A stretch of 55,412 nucleotides of DNA. It comes from a virus. Below the pieces are notes generated by a model. The model was given only the letters and a program-made list of their open reading frames with translations. It was not told the origin of the DNA and made no database searches. A program made the translations under genes and the position numbers. The stretch is from the IMG/VR virus record IMGVR_UViG_3300025000_000128, positions 1 to 55,412 of that record, one strand, 5' to 3'. Shown here in pieces: positions 16,222-24,881 of the stretch; position 1 is the first letter of the stretch; each line of letters opens with the position of its first letter.

Positions 16222-16250
16222 AAGCAGGAAATAACCTGCTTTTTTCTTTT
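16222..16250 (+). terminator. Rho-independent terminator
   Basis: AAGCAGG-AAATAA-CCTGCT followed by TTTTTCTTTT. Confidence 0.85.
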
Positions 16251-16466
16251 CCCTTACAATCTATCCATACCCTTCCTAAACCTCTCCATAACCCTATTCT
16301 ATCATCTTACACAGCATCTTATCTCCTTAATTCCCTACACAATTTTAACCCTATATAATAGAAAGCAATAAATCTCTACAAATTCATAACTATAAAAATA
16401 AATTTTATATGAAACGACTATTCCTTTCAATTTTATGATATACTATAGGAAATTAGTTAATCATCA

Positions 16467-18394
16467 AAGGAGTGTTAGCAATGCTAAAAATTAATGATTT
16501 CGTAAAGGTCACTGGTTTTTATGTCAAGAATGACAACGACATCTTCATTGTAGATAATCAATATTCCAATGGAGAATACTGCTTAAAGAAAGTCACCTTA
16601 TCCGGTACTCAGTCCAAAACAAAATATTCTATTCTCTTTTTAAAAGCTAAACATTTTGCAGATCCCACGTTAACAATTGAAGTCATTCCAAATGTTGCAG
16701 GATTAAAACAAGCTAAGAAAGAAGTAAATGATTTCCTAAAAGGTATCACAGCAGAAGAAAAGGTTTTCTCCTTTGTTGATGCAATCGGTACTGATGTAGA
16801 AAAAGGAACTTTCCTTAAAGTCATTAAATCATTTGGTATTACTTCTAGCATGTACAGTGTTCCAAAGGGTACAATTTACGAAATAACCTCTACATACAAT
16901 GGTAACTACAATCTTAACATGGTAGGTAAAAGAGGAGAGAAATTAAGCACGACAGGAGCAAATGGCTGTAATAAAGTTATTCTAACATTCTCTGCTAAAA
17001 GTATTGCAGGATTATTCTCTGATGGCGATATAGTCAAGGTTGAACGGATCGAAAGCACAAAAGGAGAAATTGCTAATACTGAAACCACTGAAACTATAGA
17101 AAATGTAGAAGTCATTATACCTGCTAAAGTTATAACAGCTTCAGAAATTGAAGAAGAAATTGCACCTTATGACGAATACCGTGAACAACTTGTAAATAAA
17201 ATCATGGTCAATCTAGATCATGTTGCTATCAATGGAGATATTGAAGAATTAACCACACCAGAACTAGAAGCAATCATTACTAGAATTAATTCTGCAATTG
17301 CCAATCAAATAATATCTATAACAATTGATACTGAAAACTATGCAATCATAACAACCGGAAATGGCTCTTATAAATGCAATTATGCAAAAGACGAATACTT
17401 CAGCAATGAGTATTACATTGAAGAAATAAAAATTGATCATAGGGTTTATGGGTTAAATAGTTTTGTACCTTACATAGAAGAAGCGAAACAACCTATAACA
17501 GAAACCTCTATAACAGCAGTCGAACTAGTTGCACCAATTATCCCTGTACAAAACATTAATCTTATCAATCCTATCAATGAAGCACTAGCACAACGATCAA
17601 AAGAAAACATGAGTTTTTCAAGTTACACTCCAAATTCCGCAACAATGGAATACAATCAAGAAATAACAGAAGTTTCCAAAGCAATCAATTCTGCTAAATC
17701 TAAAGTATCACCTGAAGCGCAAATCAAACTTGATAACCTTCTCTTGTCCTATTCTTCAAATTATGCAAATTGGATTAATAAACGCAATGCAAATGGTGCA
17801 AGTCATGTTAGTTCATTCATTTCTGGCCCATCTAACTATAACATGAGCAAACATAACAAATACTTAAATCGTGAAGGAAAACTATGGGAAGAATATGAGC
17901 AGTTTAAAAATATTCAAAGTCGTATCAATGCAATTGTTGCCGGAGATAAAATCATAAAATCCAATGATGTAAATGCTATTGATAAGTTAAAAGAAAAACT
18001 TGAAAAAGCTTTAGAGGAACATGCAGGATATAAAGTATATAATTCCAACGCTAAAAAGGAAGGAAAACCGTCTCTTCCTGCTTATGTTCTACAAAATAGC
18101 AATGGTAGGATAAAAGGCATTAAAGACAGAATTGCACACCTTGAACGGCTATTACAGCAGGAGTCAAAAGAAATTATAATCGAGTCAGAATCAACTCTAT
18201 CTAATGGAATTAAAATAGTTGATAATGTAGAAGCACATAGACTACAAATATTCTTTAATGGGAAACCATCAGCAGAAATTAGAACACAACTTAAAAAGAA
18301 TGGATTTAGATGGACACCAACAATTGAAGCATGGCAGTCTTACAGGAGCGACAAAGCAAGTAAAAAAGCTTTAGAAATTGTTTCTAAAATTTGA
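16467..18394 (+). CDS. phage/plasmid protein with C-terminal GFRW-AWQ domain, about 637 aa
   Basis: True start is the ATG at 16481, 8 nt after AAAGGAG (16467-16472); the interval given includes the RBS. An extended -10 (TGATATACT, about 16438) lies upstream. The N-terminus is beta-rich (INDFVKVTGFYVKNDNDIFI). The middle part (SHVSSFISGPSNYNMSKHNK, then EEYEQFKNIQSRINAI and NDVNAIDKLKEKLEKAL) matches a widespread phage/plasmid family with an S-GPxNF/Y motif and a long helical hairpin. The C-terminus (IFFNGKPSAEIRTQLKKNGF followed by RWTPTIEAWQSYRSDKA) is a module seen at the ends of mobile-element proteins related to antirestriction and methylase proteins. Probably acts on DNA; biochemical role unknown. 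Confidence 0.8.
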
Positions 18395-18398
18395 TTAA

Positions 18399-18449
18399 TT
18401 TTGGGTGTAAATATCCTATATAGTATCTATAGGGAATATACACCCAAAA
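18399..18449 (+). terminator. 22-bp imperfect hairpin after the 637-aa gene
   Basis: TTTTGGGTGTA (18399-18409) with TACACCCAAAA (18439-18449); the stem continues inward for about 22 bp with three mismatches. No T-run, so either a factor-dependent terminator or an RNA-stabilising hairpin. Confidence 0.55.
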
Positions 18450-18468
18450 GTTAAAAATAAATATTTCC

Positions 18469-18497
18469 TTGACAACTGCAAAATGAATCTATATACT
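18469..18497 (+). promoter_or_regulatory. sigma-A-type promoter
   Basis: TTGACA (18469-18474), 17-nt spacer, TATACT (18492-18497). Drives the 127-aa gene. Confidence 0.8.
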
Positions 18498-18577
18498 CTT
18501 AATTAATCCACCTTATTAGTAACTCAATCAATTACATAACCAAACCAAATACATAAACAAAAGGAAGTGCATCCACT

Positions 18578-18961
18578 ATGGCAAGAAATCTAAAACCTGC
18601 AAACCTCAAAAAATTATCCCAAATCAAAACATCAAACGGCTTCAAAATCGACTTAGCAAACTACATGTATAATCCATCATACGACCACGAATACCCAAAC
18701 TTAATCCAATGCACCCACGAAACATCAACTGAGCGTTTCTACACCACTGTAAAATATTTTAAACGACATAATGGAACGGGATATTATTCAACAGAAACCT
18801 ACTCACACAAAATTGATGATTCAAATTCCTGGAGCATTGCAAACAGTTTGAAAGAAACCGAATTAGAAGAAAGCAACAGATTTAGCATGAAGCGATTAAT
18901 TGAACTGGCTGAACAAATTAAACCAGACAACATTCCGGCAATTTCTGAAGCAGCAAAATAA
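18578..18961 (+). CDS. unknown protein, 127 aa
   Basis: MARNLKPANLKKLSQIKTSN start, RBS AAAGGAAGTG. Basic N-terminus, aromatic beta-rich middle (ERFYTTVKYFKRHNGTGYYS), acidic helical C-terminus. Single-gene unit with its own promoter and terminator. No family recognised. Confidence 0.75.
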   Translation: MARNLKPANLKKLSQIKTSNGFKIDLANYMYNPSYDHEYPNLIQCTHETSTERFYTTVKYFKRHNGTGYYSTETYSHKIDDSNSWSIANSLKETELEESNRFSMKRLIELAEQIKPDNIPAISEAAK

Positions 18962-18992
18962 ACCTAAACCATTAAATAAAATAATCAAATTT

Positions 18993-19014
18993 GAGGCTCT
19001 AGCGAGTCTCTTTT
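18993..19014 (+). terminator. Rho-independent terminator
   Basis: GAGGCTC-TAGC-GAGTCTC followed by TTTTC. A C-rich plus-strand spacer of about 120 nt without genes follows. Confidence 0.65.
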
Positions 19015-19155
19015 CTATTCCCCTTATAATCCCACAACTCACACCAGAAACCCTCTCACAATCAATCCTGGCATCACTGAGCGCACATCACAAACATATC
19101 TATTAATCTTATTCCTGCTGCTGCTACACTCACAATACAAATCACAAAATAAAGT

Positions 19156-19185
19156 TTGACAACATTCTAATTTATATGGTATACT
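19156..19185 (+). promoter_or_regulatory. sigma-A-type promoter
   Basis: TTGACA (19156-19161), 18-nt spacer, TATACT (19180-19185). Its leader of about 150 nt (19192-19343) contains an unused AAAGGAG near 19226 and the string GGGTGGCACTGG, and precedes the DUF5659-like gene. Confidence 0.7.
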
Positions 19186-19343
19186 TATTGCCTAGAATAA
19201 TTATATTTAGAATAAATAAATAAAAGGAAAGGAGTTAAGCGAACCATACTAATACTATCTATAGATCCGGCTATACATAAGCATAATTAATTTGGGTGGC
19301 ACTGGTAACAATTTAAATATAAATCAAAGGAGTTAAATGTAAT

Positions 19344-19634
19344 ATGTATAATCAATATAATCCAAATCAAATATATACCTTTATATGTAAATCTCAAAAA
19401 CTTGCAGGATATTTAATGTTATTTAAAAACTTAAAATTACTTGCTGTAAATCCTTCAAGAGAAGATGAAAACCGCAATGTATTTTTATTTGCTAATACAC
19501 AAATTTTACAAGATGCAGTAAAAGAGTATAAAGAATGGAGGAATACCAACAGTAATGTCAATTTCAACAACAAATACAATACTAACAACACTAAAACAAC
19601 AAGCCAACGAACAACTAATACCTTTAAGGAGTAA
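19344..19634 (+). CDS. DUF5659-like small protein, 96 aa
   Basis: IYTFICKSQKLAGYLMLFKN, then LKLLAVNPSREDENRNVFLF and ANTQILQDAVKEYKEW: the typical cysteine/SQKLAGYLM start, NP..DE.RNVF turn and terminal helix of this family of small phage/plasmid proteins of unknown role. The last 30 residues are an N/T-rich tail (NNKYNTNNTKTTSQRTTNTF). RBS AAAGGAG. The helicase-like gene begins 4 nt after its stop, so the pair is probably co-translated. Confidence 0.75.
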   Translation: MYNQYNPNQIYTFICKSQKLAGYLMLFKNLKLLAVNPSREDENRNVFLFANTQILQDAVKEYKEWRNTNSNVNFNNKYNTNNTKTTSQRTTNTFKE

Positions 19635-19638
19635 AATA

Positions 19639-21378
19639 ATGAATAATAGTATATTTCCTAAATTAGAAGAATTATTCAACGTGTTTATGTGTGAAGCAGC
19701 AATAGGAAAAACTCACACAATTATTGAAACACTAAAGGAACTATCAGCCACCACGAAAGCATTAAATAATAAACCAATCAAAACTTTAATTGTAACAAAA
19801 TTTATAGATGAAGGAAAACTAATTGCAAGTGAATTAAATAAATTTAAACCTAATATGGCTAAAGATGAGAATTCTGAAAATAAGGAAAGATATGAAAAGG
19901 ATCTTAAAAAGTATGAAGTATTAATTATTACTCATGCAATGTATAAAAAACTCTGCAAAGATCCTTATCACAAGCGCAAATATTACATAGCAGAAAGAAC
20001 AAATCTAATAATTGATGAAGAACTTAATATGGTAGAAATGGACTCACTGGGAGATACAGACATAGACATTATTAGGCGAACCCTAAGAGGTTTAAAATAT
20101 ATTGATGCTGAAGAAAATATGTATATCGATTTAGAAGTAGCATTCAATAGAATCATATCTGAATTAGTTGAAAAGAAGGATCAATGTCACGACAAAACAT
20201 TAAGATATTTTGAATTTACTAGCACAAAGATAGAAAAAGCAATTGATATGTTAAAATTAATGGTCAATGAGACTCCTTTTACAAATAATTATGAATTCCA
20301 TTTAGGATATAGCCAGAATATTTTTACAAATAAACTTAAGTTATTAGATAAATTAGAAATATTAAAGAAATATTTTAATAATCCTAAAGTATTAGTTAGT
20401 AATAAAACACTTTATACTTTTGATGATGATTTAAAATACTTCTTTCTAGACAATAATATATTATTAGATGCTTCAGCCAAATTTCATGAACTATATAAAT
20501 TAGGTTCACAATTCAAATTGACTGAAGCAGAGCGCATATTTCCGCATAATAACTGGACTATCCATATGTCTAATACTAATTCAACCAAAACAGCAAAACA
20601 TAACGATGATAATTTCTATAAGGATGTTGTGGCCCTAATTATCAAAGAATGCGCTGAAAAGGATAATATTTTAGTGTTAGGACTGGAGGAGGATATCGCA
20701 CATATAAATAATAATTACAGTGATAAATTAATACATTTGGAAAACATTAAATATAGTAATTTTCAGAATATGCGTGGAAAGAATGATTGGAAAGATTTTA
20801 ATAAATGCTTTATAATTCATACTCCGGTAATGCCAGCACCTTACTATATATTTATGTATATGCTTTATACAGGAGAGGTTCCAACTGAGGAGGAATTTAA
20901 ATTCCAGAAAATAAATAAAAACATGGGGTTTAAATATAATGAAACATTGGAGAGTTTAAGAAAAACTGATATTATATCTAGTATATATCAAGGCATTAAA
21001 AGAATTAATAGGGGAACAGGGCATATAGAAGATAAAGCAGACGTTTATTTGATTAATGGAGATTTAGAGATTGTAAATGTCATTATTCAACAATTAAAAA
21101 ATATTAATGTAGTTAATTTTAAACTGCATGAAGAGAAAGTTAAGAAATATGATAGTAAGGAGAGAAAAGAAAATAGTTATTGCAATAAATTTATTGAATT
21201 ACTTAAATTATTAGATGTTAACAAGCAATATCCAGTTAATGATTTATTAGAACAAATAGAATATAAACCAACTAATTTTAGTAGACTATGGAAAGATGAT
21301 ATTGTCCAAAAGATAGTTAATGAATTAAATATAGAATTAATAAAGATTAATCGTATTAACCATATAATTAAGAAATAA
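19639..21378 (+). CDS. SF2 helicase-like (DEAD/DEAH) protein
   Basis: 579 residues from the ATG at 19639, chosen because AAGGAG lies 7-8 nt upstream; a longer frame from 19555 has no RBS and overlaps the previous gene. Walker A-like CEAAIGKTHTI near residues 17-27, motif Ia-like TLIVTKFIDEG, Walker B LIIDEE near 125-130, and QGIKRINRG near 450, which fits the arginine-finger motif VI of SF2 enzymes. Likely an ATP-dependent nucleic-acid translocase. The hairpin at 21382-21433 follows it. Confidence 0.75.
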   Translation: MNNSIFPKLEELFNVFMCEAAIGKTHTIIETLKELSATTKALNNKPIKTLIVTKFIDEGKLIASELNKFKPNMAKDENSENKERYEKDLKKYEVLIITHAMYKKLCKDPYHKRKYYIAERTNLIIDEELNMVEMDSLGDTDIDIIRRTLRGLKYIDAEENMYIDLEVAFNRIISELVEKKDQCHDKTLRYFEFTSTKIEKAIDMLKLMVNETPFTNNYEFHLGYSQNIFTNKLKLLDKLEILKKYFNNPKVLVSNKTLYTFDDDLKYFFLDNNILLDASAKFHELYKLGSQFKLTEAERIFPHNNWTIHMSNTNSTKTAKHNDDNFYKDVVALIIKECAEKDNILVLGLEEDIAHINNNYSDKLIHLENIKYSNFQNMRGKNDWKDFNKCFIIHTPVMPAPYYIFMYMLYTGEVPTEEEFKFQKINKNMGFKYNETLESLRKTDIISSIYQGIKRINRGTGHIEDKADVYLINGDLEIVNVIIQQLKNINVVNFKLHEEKVKKYDSKERKENSYCNKFIELLKLLDVNKQYPVNDLLEQIEYKPTNFSRLWKDDIVQKIVNELNIELIKINRINHIIKK

Positions 21379-21381
21379 TTC

Positions 21382-21433
21382 TAATTCGTCATGAATAACT
21401 ATATATATTAATATAGATATTGGTGACGAATTA
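21382..21433 (+). terminator. 10-bp perfect hairpin after the helicase-like gene
   Basis: TAATTCGTCA (21382-21391) and TGACGAATTA (21424-21433) enclosing 32 AT-rich nt. No T-run; terminator or operator function is inferred from position. Confidence 0.45.
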
Positions 21434-21456
21434 CGAATCCTTAATATAGTATAATT

Positions 21457-21645
21457 GCCTAATTAAAATCCTAAAAACATTAGCTGACAGCGTCTTTTCA
21501 ATTTTGAGACAAGCTCAAAATAGGACTTGCAAACTCTGATTAAATTTAATCTAATAATAATCCTCTAAATACAGCAAAGGGGAACGCAAGCATAATTTCC
21601 GGCAAGTGTGCGGAAATTCTGGTTATATTCTTTAATAATCTTTTC
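21457..21645 (+). ncRNA. candidate small structured RNA
   Basis: Gene-free stretch following a -10-like GTATAAT (21449-21455). Stems: TTTTGAG-ACAAG-CTCAAAA near 21505 and an 8-bp perfect AATTTCCG/CGGAAATT near 21594-21618. GC-richer than its surroundings. It could be a small RNA or an upstream regulatory element of the secreted-protein gene. Confidence 0.35.
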
Positions 21646-21677
21646 TTTATAAATCCTGAAGATAAAAATAAAATACA

Positions 21678-21707
21678 TTGACAATATTATAAAAATTATG
21701 CTATATT
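21678..21707 (+). promoter_or_regulatory. sigma-A-type promoter
   Basis: TTGACA (21678-21683), 18-nt spacer, TATATT (21702-21707). Serves the secreted-protein gene. Confidence 0.7.
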
Positions 21708-21751
21708 TTAAAAGTAAATCAAAATACATAAAAGAAAGAAGGCGCACCCTC

Positions 21752-22078
21752 ATGAAAAAATTAATTCCAATCCTCTCAGTCCTTACCCTTTCCCTCACTC
21801 TCCTTACATCCTCTATCCTAACAACTTCCGCTTCTCCTTCAATCATCCCTGGCTCAGATACCTCATACACAATGATAGCACTCGCCACCCACAGCACCTA
21901 CAATCCATCAGAATCCTGTTACCACACAACTCTAACAAATGAAAATGGCGATGCCTTTATAGTTCTTACAATCGACAATGTTATAAACAAATGGTTTGAA
22001 TGCTCAGTCGATTCAAATAATACACCGGAAATTATTACAGATGATAAAATAATTGATTTAGGATTGCTAGAGGACTGA
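21752..22078 (+). CDS. small secreted protein with signal peptide, 108 aa
   Basis: Start at 21752 (RBS GAAAGAAGG, 9 nt). MKKLIPILSVLTLSLTLLTS followed by SILTTSASP is a textbook signal peptide with cleavage likely after TSA. The mature part is short: YHTTLTNENGDAFIVLTIDN, then NTPEIITDDKIIDLGLLED. Small exported proteins with this NG-D-F strand and NTPEI..D..IID tail are common in Clostridia/Bacilli phages and mobile elements; function unknown. Single-gene unit. Confidence 0.75.
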   Translation: MKKLIPILSVLTLSLTLLTSSILTTSASPSIIPGSDTSYTMIALATHSTYNPSESCYHTTLTNENGDAFIVLTIDNVINKWFECSVDSNNTPEIITDDKIIDLGLLED

Positions 22079-22113
22079 ATACTAAAATAAAATATTTGTT
22101 TGTAAAAACTATT

Positions 22114-22146
22114 AACCTATGCTATATTAATGGCATAGGTTTTTTA
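22114..22146 (+). terminator. Rho-independent terminator
   Basis: AACCTATGC-(10 nt)-GCATAGGTT followed by TTTTATT. A weak promoter (TTGTAA, 17 nt, TATATT) overlaps the hairpin and may feed the next gene. Confidence 0.8.
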
Positions 22147-22192
22147 TTGTCTCAAATCAAATTAAATTATCAGAAAGAAGGTAAAAATACAT

Positions 22193-22747
22193 ATGGTCAA
22201 ATTAACTGAGCTTAAGCGCATGATCAAACAAAACTCTTTACGTCCTGCATTTTACTCCGAAGGACTAATAAACGTAATTTTCCACTATTCACAACAGGTT
22301 ATAATCGAATTAAAACAATGCGACCAAACAAAACTATTTCACTATCTGAAAGATATAAATTATGTCGATGAGGAATATAAATTTAATGAGACTCTAGCAA
22401 TTATTGATCCTGAACTCAAAAACAAACTGGAAAAGTTAAAAGGTAAAAACTATGAGCATACTCAATGTTTAGTCGATACTGGAATACAATTTAGTCAAGC
22501 AGGAGCATGGAAAGATGCTGTAAAAACACTATACAAAGTATTTAAAACTGAAAAAGGATTAATGAAAATTAAAGATGAATTTATTTGCATGTTAAATCAA
22601 GATATCAAAAAAGGAGTTGTATTAAAAACTAATGAAGCTCACTCAATGATATTTATATATAATAATACGAATGATTGTATAGGCGTATGCATGGGAGAAA
22701 AGTTTGAAATGAGCGAACTAACAGAATATACACAATGGGAATCTTAA
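22193..22747 (+). CDS. unknown protein, 184 aa
   Basis: MVKLTELKRMIKQNSLRPAF start with AGAAAGAAGG upstream. Helical and basic, with KDAVKTLYKVFKTEKGLMKI in the middle. No catalytic motif. Its stop codon lies inside a terminator stem (22746-22770), a compact arrangement repeated in several genes of this block. Confidence 0.7.
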   Translation: MVKLTELKRMIKQNSLRPAFYSEGLINVIFHYSQQVIIELKQCDQTKLFHYLKDINYVDEEYKFNETLAIIDPELKNKLEKLKGKNYEHTQCLVDTGIQFSQAGAWKDAVKTLYKVFKTEKGLMKIKDEFICMLNQDIKKGVVLKTNEAHSMIFIYNNTNDCIGVCMGEKFEMSELTEYTQWES

Positions 22748-22770
22748 GGAGCTTTGCAGCTTCTTTTTTT
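22746..22770 (+). terminator. Rho-independent terminator overlapping the stop codon
   Basis: AAGGAGCT-TTGC-AGCTTCTT then TTTTT. Confidence 0.75.
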
Positions 22771-22826
22771 GCCTAAATACCAGAAAACTCTTGATTTATG
22801 GGATTGCATAAAGTGTAAAATAATTA

Positions 22827-22854
22827 TTGACATTACCTAAAATAAGCGTATAAT
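22827..22854 (+). promoter_or_regulatory. sigma-A-type promoter with AAAATAATTATT upstream
   Basis: TTGACA (22827-22832), 16-nt spacer, TATAAT (22849-22854). The -10 context AATAAGCGTATAAT recurs exactly at the promoter 27023-27050. Confidence 0.85.
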
Positions 22855-22860
22855 AGTAAT

Positions 22861-22976
22861 TAGATAAGTGATATGTACCGAAATGGACGCAAGGTTTTCC
22901 TCTTTGGTTGTAGTTCCTAGAGCATAGGCAATCGAATGAATTCCCTTAATCTCCTCTATGAGATATTACTTATCTA
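22861..22976 (+). ncRNA. structured RNA beginning at the transcription start
   Basis: TAGATAAGT (22861-22869) pairs exactly with ACTTATCTA (22968-22976), closing a 116-nt domain whose first base lies about 7 nt after the -10 box. Inside is a two-part hairpin GGTTG..CCTA-GAGCA-TAGG-CAATC (about 22906-22933). The ORF at 23003 follows with its RBS just outside the closing stem. Either a leader RNA controlling that ORF or an independent small RNA. Confidence 0.55.
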
Positions 22977-23002
22977 AATAGAAATTTTAAGGAGTAATAC
23001 AT

Positions 23003-23191
23003 ATGAAAACAAAAATTAAGCCAACTTGTGGAACTTGCAAATTTGCACTAGAACATAGACCTAAACAGATTAAATGTTCCAATCCTCCTGAATGGATGAC
23101 TAAGGAAAAATATCCATCAACTTATGAAAGCAACTTAGAAAAAAGAATGAATTGTTTCGGATGTAATGGAGCAAGATGGGAACAAAAGTAA
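23003..23191 (+). CDS. small Cys-rich zinc-binding protein, 62 aa
   Basis: CGTCKF (9-14), KCSNPPEW and CFGCNGARWE give about six cysteines arranged as CxxC...C...CxxC. RBS AAGGAG. It lies downstream of the structured RNA 22861-22976 and shares the short Cys-rich build of the next gene; the pair may be diverged paralogues. Function unknown. Confidence 0.7.
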   Translation: MKTKIKPTCGTCKFALEHRPKQIKCSNPPEWMTKEKYPSTYESNLEKRMNCFGCNGARWEQK

Positions 23192-23219
23192 AGGACTTGA
23201 AAACAGTCCTTTTTCTTTC
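23190..23219 (+). terminator. Rho-independent terminator
   Basis: AAAGGACT-TGAAAAC-AGTCCTTT then TTCTTT; overlaps the stop codon of the 62-aa gene. Confidence 0.75.
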
Positions 23220-23243
23220 TATTTGAAAGGAAGTGAAACAAAT

Positions 23244-23432
23244 ATGAGTGTGCCAAAATGCAAAGAATGTGAACATCATAAATATACTTCTATAATGGTA
23301 CAGAGTAGAGGAAGTGTTTCTTGTTCAAATTTAAAAGACAAACATATTTGCACAATGGATAAAATTTATTTAGAAATAAATTTAAGTGAATTTAAAACGA
23401 GTCCTAAATGGTGTAAAAAGAGACTTAATTAG
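23244..23432 (+). CDS. small Cys-rich zinc-binding protein, 62 aa
   Basis: Start at 23244 (RBS AAAGGAAG). MSVPKCKECEHHKYTS begins with CKECEHHK, followed by VSCSNLK, HIC and WCKKR: a CxxC(HH)...C...C...C pattern typical of small phage zinc proteins. Its stop overlaps the following terminator. Probably a relative of the preceding gene product. Confidence 0.7.
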   Translation: MSVPKCKECEHHKYTSIMVQSRGSVSCSNLKDKHICTMDKIYLEINLSEFKTSPKWCKKRLN

Positions 23433-23444
23433 TCTCTTTTACTT
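23416..23444 (+). terminator. Rho-independent terminator
   Basis: AAAAGAGACT-TAATT-AGTCTCTTTT then ACTTTT. Confidence 0.8.
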
Positions 23445-23596
23445 TTCTGGTACTAATTGACCATAACCTTATTAAAACCTCTCTAATGGCCTATTTTGCA
23501 GTTCTCACAGTATTCTGCAATCCTTTCTAATACCTTCATTTTAAAAGCAATTGAAGTGCCCAATTTATAGGATATGGAATTAGGGGAAAATAATTA

Positions 23597-23626
23597 TTGA
23601 CATATAATTGTTATTCGTGGTACAAT
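23597..23626 (+). promoter_or_regulatory. sigma-A-type promoter with AAAATAATTATT upstream
   Basis: TTGACA (23597-23602), 18-nt spacer, TACAAT (23621-23626). Serves the HNH endonuclease gene; an unused GGAGGG at about 23657 lies in the leader. Confidence 0.75.
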
Positions 23627-23725
23627 GAATAGTAGACTTATTTTATATTAATTTAAGGAGGGTAGAGGAATAAAAACTAAATATAGCTATAGTAATAAAT
23701 AAAATTATTAGGAGGTCGAATAAAT

Positions 23726-24634
23726 TTGGCATCGGTAAAACAATTAGAAGTAATAGAAAGAAAACGACAGGAAAAACTTAATAAAGAACATAAATTAATA
23801 GATGGCATAGATCATAAATTTTGTAATAAACATAATATATTCTTTCCAGAAGAATCTCCTTGGATAATAGCTACTGAGGAATATTTTTATCGTAATGATA
23901 AAAATAAAACAGATTATTTGCATCCAGAATGTAAAAGATGTGGAAGTAAAAAATCATATATAAATATAGTAGAAAATTATGATAGGTTTAAAGAAGGATT
24001 AAAAACATACAGACAAAGCGAAAAAGGCAGAAAGCAAGAAAAGGAGAAAAATATTAGACTTAAGGAGAAGGGATCACGAAAAACATGGTGGCAAGCTAAT
24101 CCTGATAAATTAAGAGGTTATAATGAAAAACATCGAAACCATGATATTCTTGAAAGTGAATGGAAAGCTAATCAGAAATATTTTAACTTTGAATGCGCTT
24201 ATTGTGGTCTTCCCATTGAAAAACATATAGTTTATAGAAATGGAAATGAAATACTTATGAGTTTCCACAAAGAACATGTGGATGATGAAGGTTATAATGA
24301 TGTTAGAAATTGTGTACCATCTTGTGGAAGCTGTAATAGTGGTAAAAGAGCAAAGACATTAGATGAATTTTTAGAAAGAGGATTTATAGATGGATTTACT
24401 GAAGAAAGATATAATAAAATAATTAAATGGATCACAGAAGATTATAAAAAATATATAATTGAGAAGCCACCATATCGAATTATTAAAAAGAAAAATGAAC
24501 ATGATAATAAATTTCATTGGAATCTATGGAGTGTGGACGAAATGAGAAATACTATTGAAGTCCTTGCTACCAGTGTTAAGAAGAAAGATTTAGATATACA
24601 TATTGAAAGATTATTTCCTGTACATAAATCATAA
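23726..24634 (+). CDS. HNH homing endonuclease
   Basis: 302 residues, TTG start preceded by AGGAGGT. Core: CAYCGLPIEK (157-166), MSFHKEHVDDEGYNDVRNCV (178-197), PSCGSCNSGKRAK (198-210), i.e. two CxxC zinc pairs framing the H-N-H catalytic elements (H184, N195, N204 region). Upstream CxxC pair (C69, C72) and a basic linker provide DNA binding. Likely a free-standing mobile gene, a single-gene unit with its own promoter and terminator. Confidence 0.85.
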   Translation: MASVKQLEVIERKRQEKLNKEHKLIDGIDHKFCNKHNIFFPEESPWIIATEEYFYRNDKNKTDYLHPECKRCGSKKSYINIVENYDRFKEGLKTYRQSEKGRKQEKEKNIRLKEKGSRKTWWQANPDKLRGYNEKHRNHDILESEWKANQKYFNFECAYCGLPIEKHIVYRNGNEILMSFHKEHVDDEGYNDVRNCVPSCGSCNSGKRAKTLDEFLERGFIDGFTEERYNKIIKWITEDYKKYIIEKPPYRIIKKKNEHDNKFHWNLWSVDEMRNTIEVLATSVKKKDLDIHIERLFPVHKS

Positions 24635-24653
24635 AATAATATAAATAAATTTT

Positions 24654-24683
24654 AAGAACTAAGCAATTGGTTCTTTTTCTTTT
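24654..24683 (+). terminator. Rho-independent terminator
   Basis: AAGAACTAA-GCAA-TTGGTTCTT then TTTCTTTT. Followed by a C-rich, gene-free spacer to 24780. Confidence 0.75.
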
Positions 24684-24837
24684 ATTTTAAAATCCTCCTG
24701 CACGCTCACAGATTTCCTGTAATCGTTTATAATCTCATATCTGATATAATCCCACCACTAGCAAAACATAACCCTTTATACCTCATTAAATGTAAAAATA
24801 ATTATTTACAATATGACTATTTTTATTGAATCTGTGC

Positions 24838-24843
24838 TATAAT
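24838..24843 (+). promoter_or_regulatory. extended -10 promoter
   Basis: TGCTATAAT (TATAAT at 24838-24843) with AAAATAATTATTTACA about 40 nt upstream. Drives the 410-aa gene. Confidence 0.6.
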
Positions 24844-24881
24844 ATAGGAAATGATACATATTTAAAGGAGGTTTTTTTTAA

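Noticed and set aside
19290-19305. GGGTGGCACTGG, similar to a T-box core
   Set aside because: Lacks the full AGGGTGGNACCGCG sequence, specifier stem and terminator; the downstream gene is not amino-acid related.
22880-22900. GACGCAAGG, similar to a part of the c-di-GMP-I riboswitch
   Set aside because: The other conserved parts and the tetraloop-receptor arrangement are missing; kept only as an unassigned structured RNA.
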